Source of the DNA: Planctomycetaceae bacterium
Lineage (GTDB): Bacteria; Planctomycetota; Planctomycetia; Planctomycetales; Planctomycetaceae
Reading direction: 5' to 3'
Assembly: GCA_029259815.1 (NCBI GenBank)
Contig: JAJDEJ010000020.1
Location: forward strand, 1-35,991
Length of the DNA: 35,991 bases
Positions 35,242-35,991 of the stretch are shown in pieces. Each line of letters opens with the position of its first letter. Position 1 is the stretch's first letter. The notes beneath the pieces are model-generated. The model had not been told where the DNA came from. It searched no databases and was given only the letters and a program-made list of their open reading frames with translations. The translations under genes and the position numbers were made by a program.

Positions 35242-35280
35242 GCCGAAGTGGCGGAATTGGCAGACGCGCTGGATTCAAAA
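35242..35280 (+). pseudogene. 5' half of tRNA-Leu (anticodon CAA), broken after the anticodon loop
   Basis: GCCGAAGTGGCGGAATTGGC begins a normal leucine tRNA: acceptor strand GCCGAAG, D arm, then anticodon strand CTGGA and loop TTCAAAA with anticodon CAA. The expected TCCAG closing strand does not follow; the sequence changes to AGCAAAAACAG. No variable arm, T arm or acceptor 3' strand follows in order. It is therefore a truncated or interrupted gene. I looked for group I intron core sequences and saw none. Confidence 0.7.
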
Positions 35281-35991
35281 AGCAAAAACAGATTCACGCC
35301 AGTAGCTGGCTACACGCATTTATTAGGTGTTTTCTATCGATTCACGTCTGTCTCGAATCCCTACGAAACCTTACTTATCCCTCTGTTCGGGTGTCGCGAC
35401 ACCAGGTGGATTCTCGGGACTGCGACATCGACCGGACACGTGGGCGTTGCGAGTTCTTCTGTGGATTCGCGTCACGTCGATTGGCCGCATCCGCTTAGGC
35501 AATCGGATAATCAATCCAGTATTGAGCTGTCTCTCGACCTTCGGCTGTCTGATCTGGCAGCATAAACTGCTCCAGACATTTGCGTCCGTCGGTCACCTTG
35601 GTTCGTCAAGGTCAACCACCGCGTCAGACTCGCGTCTGACCCGCACCACTGACTCGGCTTCCCATCACAGGGTGACGCGATTCTCTGATCTATTTAGTGC
35701 GGGCCCGCTCTATCTGTAGCGTCCTGGCTGCTTGCGACTTCACTGGCCTGCGTCGTCCTGTATCGACGAATCGAGGGATTCGCCTGCTTCGGACTCCTTG
35801 CCCAGCTTGTCTCAGCAACGCCAAAGCCGCTACACCTATCGCGGGGACGCACTAGACCTTGAACAAGCGTTCCTGGGTTGTGGTTAATGTGTGTTTATGG
35901 CGTGCGTTGGCGAACGGTGGCCGTGGGAGGCCGGGGTTTGATTCGGATTATGATGGGGCATGCTGGTTGACTTTCGGGGGCTGGGCGTTGG
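35281..35991. other. Region downstream of the tRNA-Leu fragment, no supported gene
   Basis: It holds no convincing ORF. Isolated TCCAG at 35515-35519 and CTTCGGC at 35539-35545 could be remnants of the missing tRNA 3' half. A hairpin CGAATC-GAGG-GATTCG lies at 35767-35782. TGTAGCG near 35715 and CGCTACA near 35831 are inverted. The last 110 bases are strikingly G-rich on this strand. Confidence 0.4.

Noticed and set aside
35281-35546. Group I intron inside tRNA-Leu(CAA)
   Set aside because: The length would suit, but I found no conserved core pairing sequences, the break is not after a U at a usual site, and no T arm follows the candidate 3' exon.
35125-35565. Plus-strand frame containing AEVAELADALDSKSKN
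   Set aside because: The motif is the well-known artificial translation of a tRNA-Leu 5' half, not a protein.

Overview
This window looks like chromosomal DNA of a Planctomycetota bacterium with moderately high GC. The evidence is the family content: adjacent DUF1501 and DUF1549/DUF1553 proteins, a planctomycete-style MoxR/DUF58/BatA-like cluster, secreted squalene-cyclase-like repeat proteins, an ECF sigma factor with a membrane partner, and many small intergenic inverted repeats. No ribosomal or single-copy marker gene is present, so I do not go below phylum.

Layout. (1) 1-273: the last 34 codons of an ISAzo13-type transposase, followed directly by a 136-bp element with 14-bp perfect terminal inverted repeats. 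(2) 270-21795: twelve minus-strand genes, nearly all tightly packed or overlapping. In transcription order they are: an ECF sigma factor; a large fusion (putative anti-sigma segment, membrane helix, RseB/LolA-like domain, DUF1549, DUF1553); DUF1501; a six-EF-hand secreted protein; a MoxR AAA+ ATPase; DUF58; a BatA-like VWA protein; a VWA/glutamine-amidotransferase-like protein; a 1401-residue membrane coiled-coil protein; two tandem squalene-cyclase-like paralogues; and a YdjC-type deacetylase lipoprotein. (3) 22178-24292: plus-strand signalling genes, a double-FHA protein and a receiver/RsbW-like kinase fusion. (4) 24293-25457: a repeat-rich non-coding stretch ending in tRNA-Ser(UGA). (5) 25527-26727: a divergent pair, a CopZ-N-like cysteine-rich protein and a zinc-ribbon methyltransferase. 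(6) 26991-34360: a minus-strand fatty-acid module of acyl-CoA dehydrogenase, FadB/FadJ-like bifunctional enzyme, acyl-CoA synthetase and patatin-like phospholipase. No thiolase is in view. (7) 34361-35991: about 1.6 kb without a convincing gene, containing the 5' half of a tRNA-Leu(CAA).

The most interesting system is the 21-kb cluster. MoxR, DUF58 and two further VWA proteins form a recognised type of membrane-associated AAA+/VWA module. Here it sits downstream of a sigma factor that is translationally coupled to a protein fusing an apparent anti-sigma/RseB-like sensor to a CxxCH-bearing DUF1549 domain. My inference is a signal-controlled envelope maturation or remodelling operon. In it, the DUF1549/DUF1553, DUF1501, EF-hand, toroid and deacetylase proteins would be the periplasmic layer and MoxR/VWA the ATP-driven metal-insertion or remodelling layer. 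Several intergenic gaps are filled by repeats, and in two cases the repeat carries the stop codon of the gene next to it.
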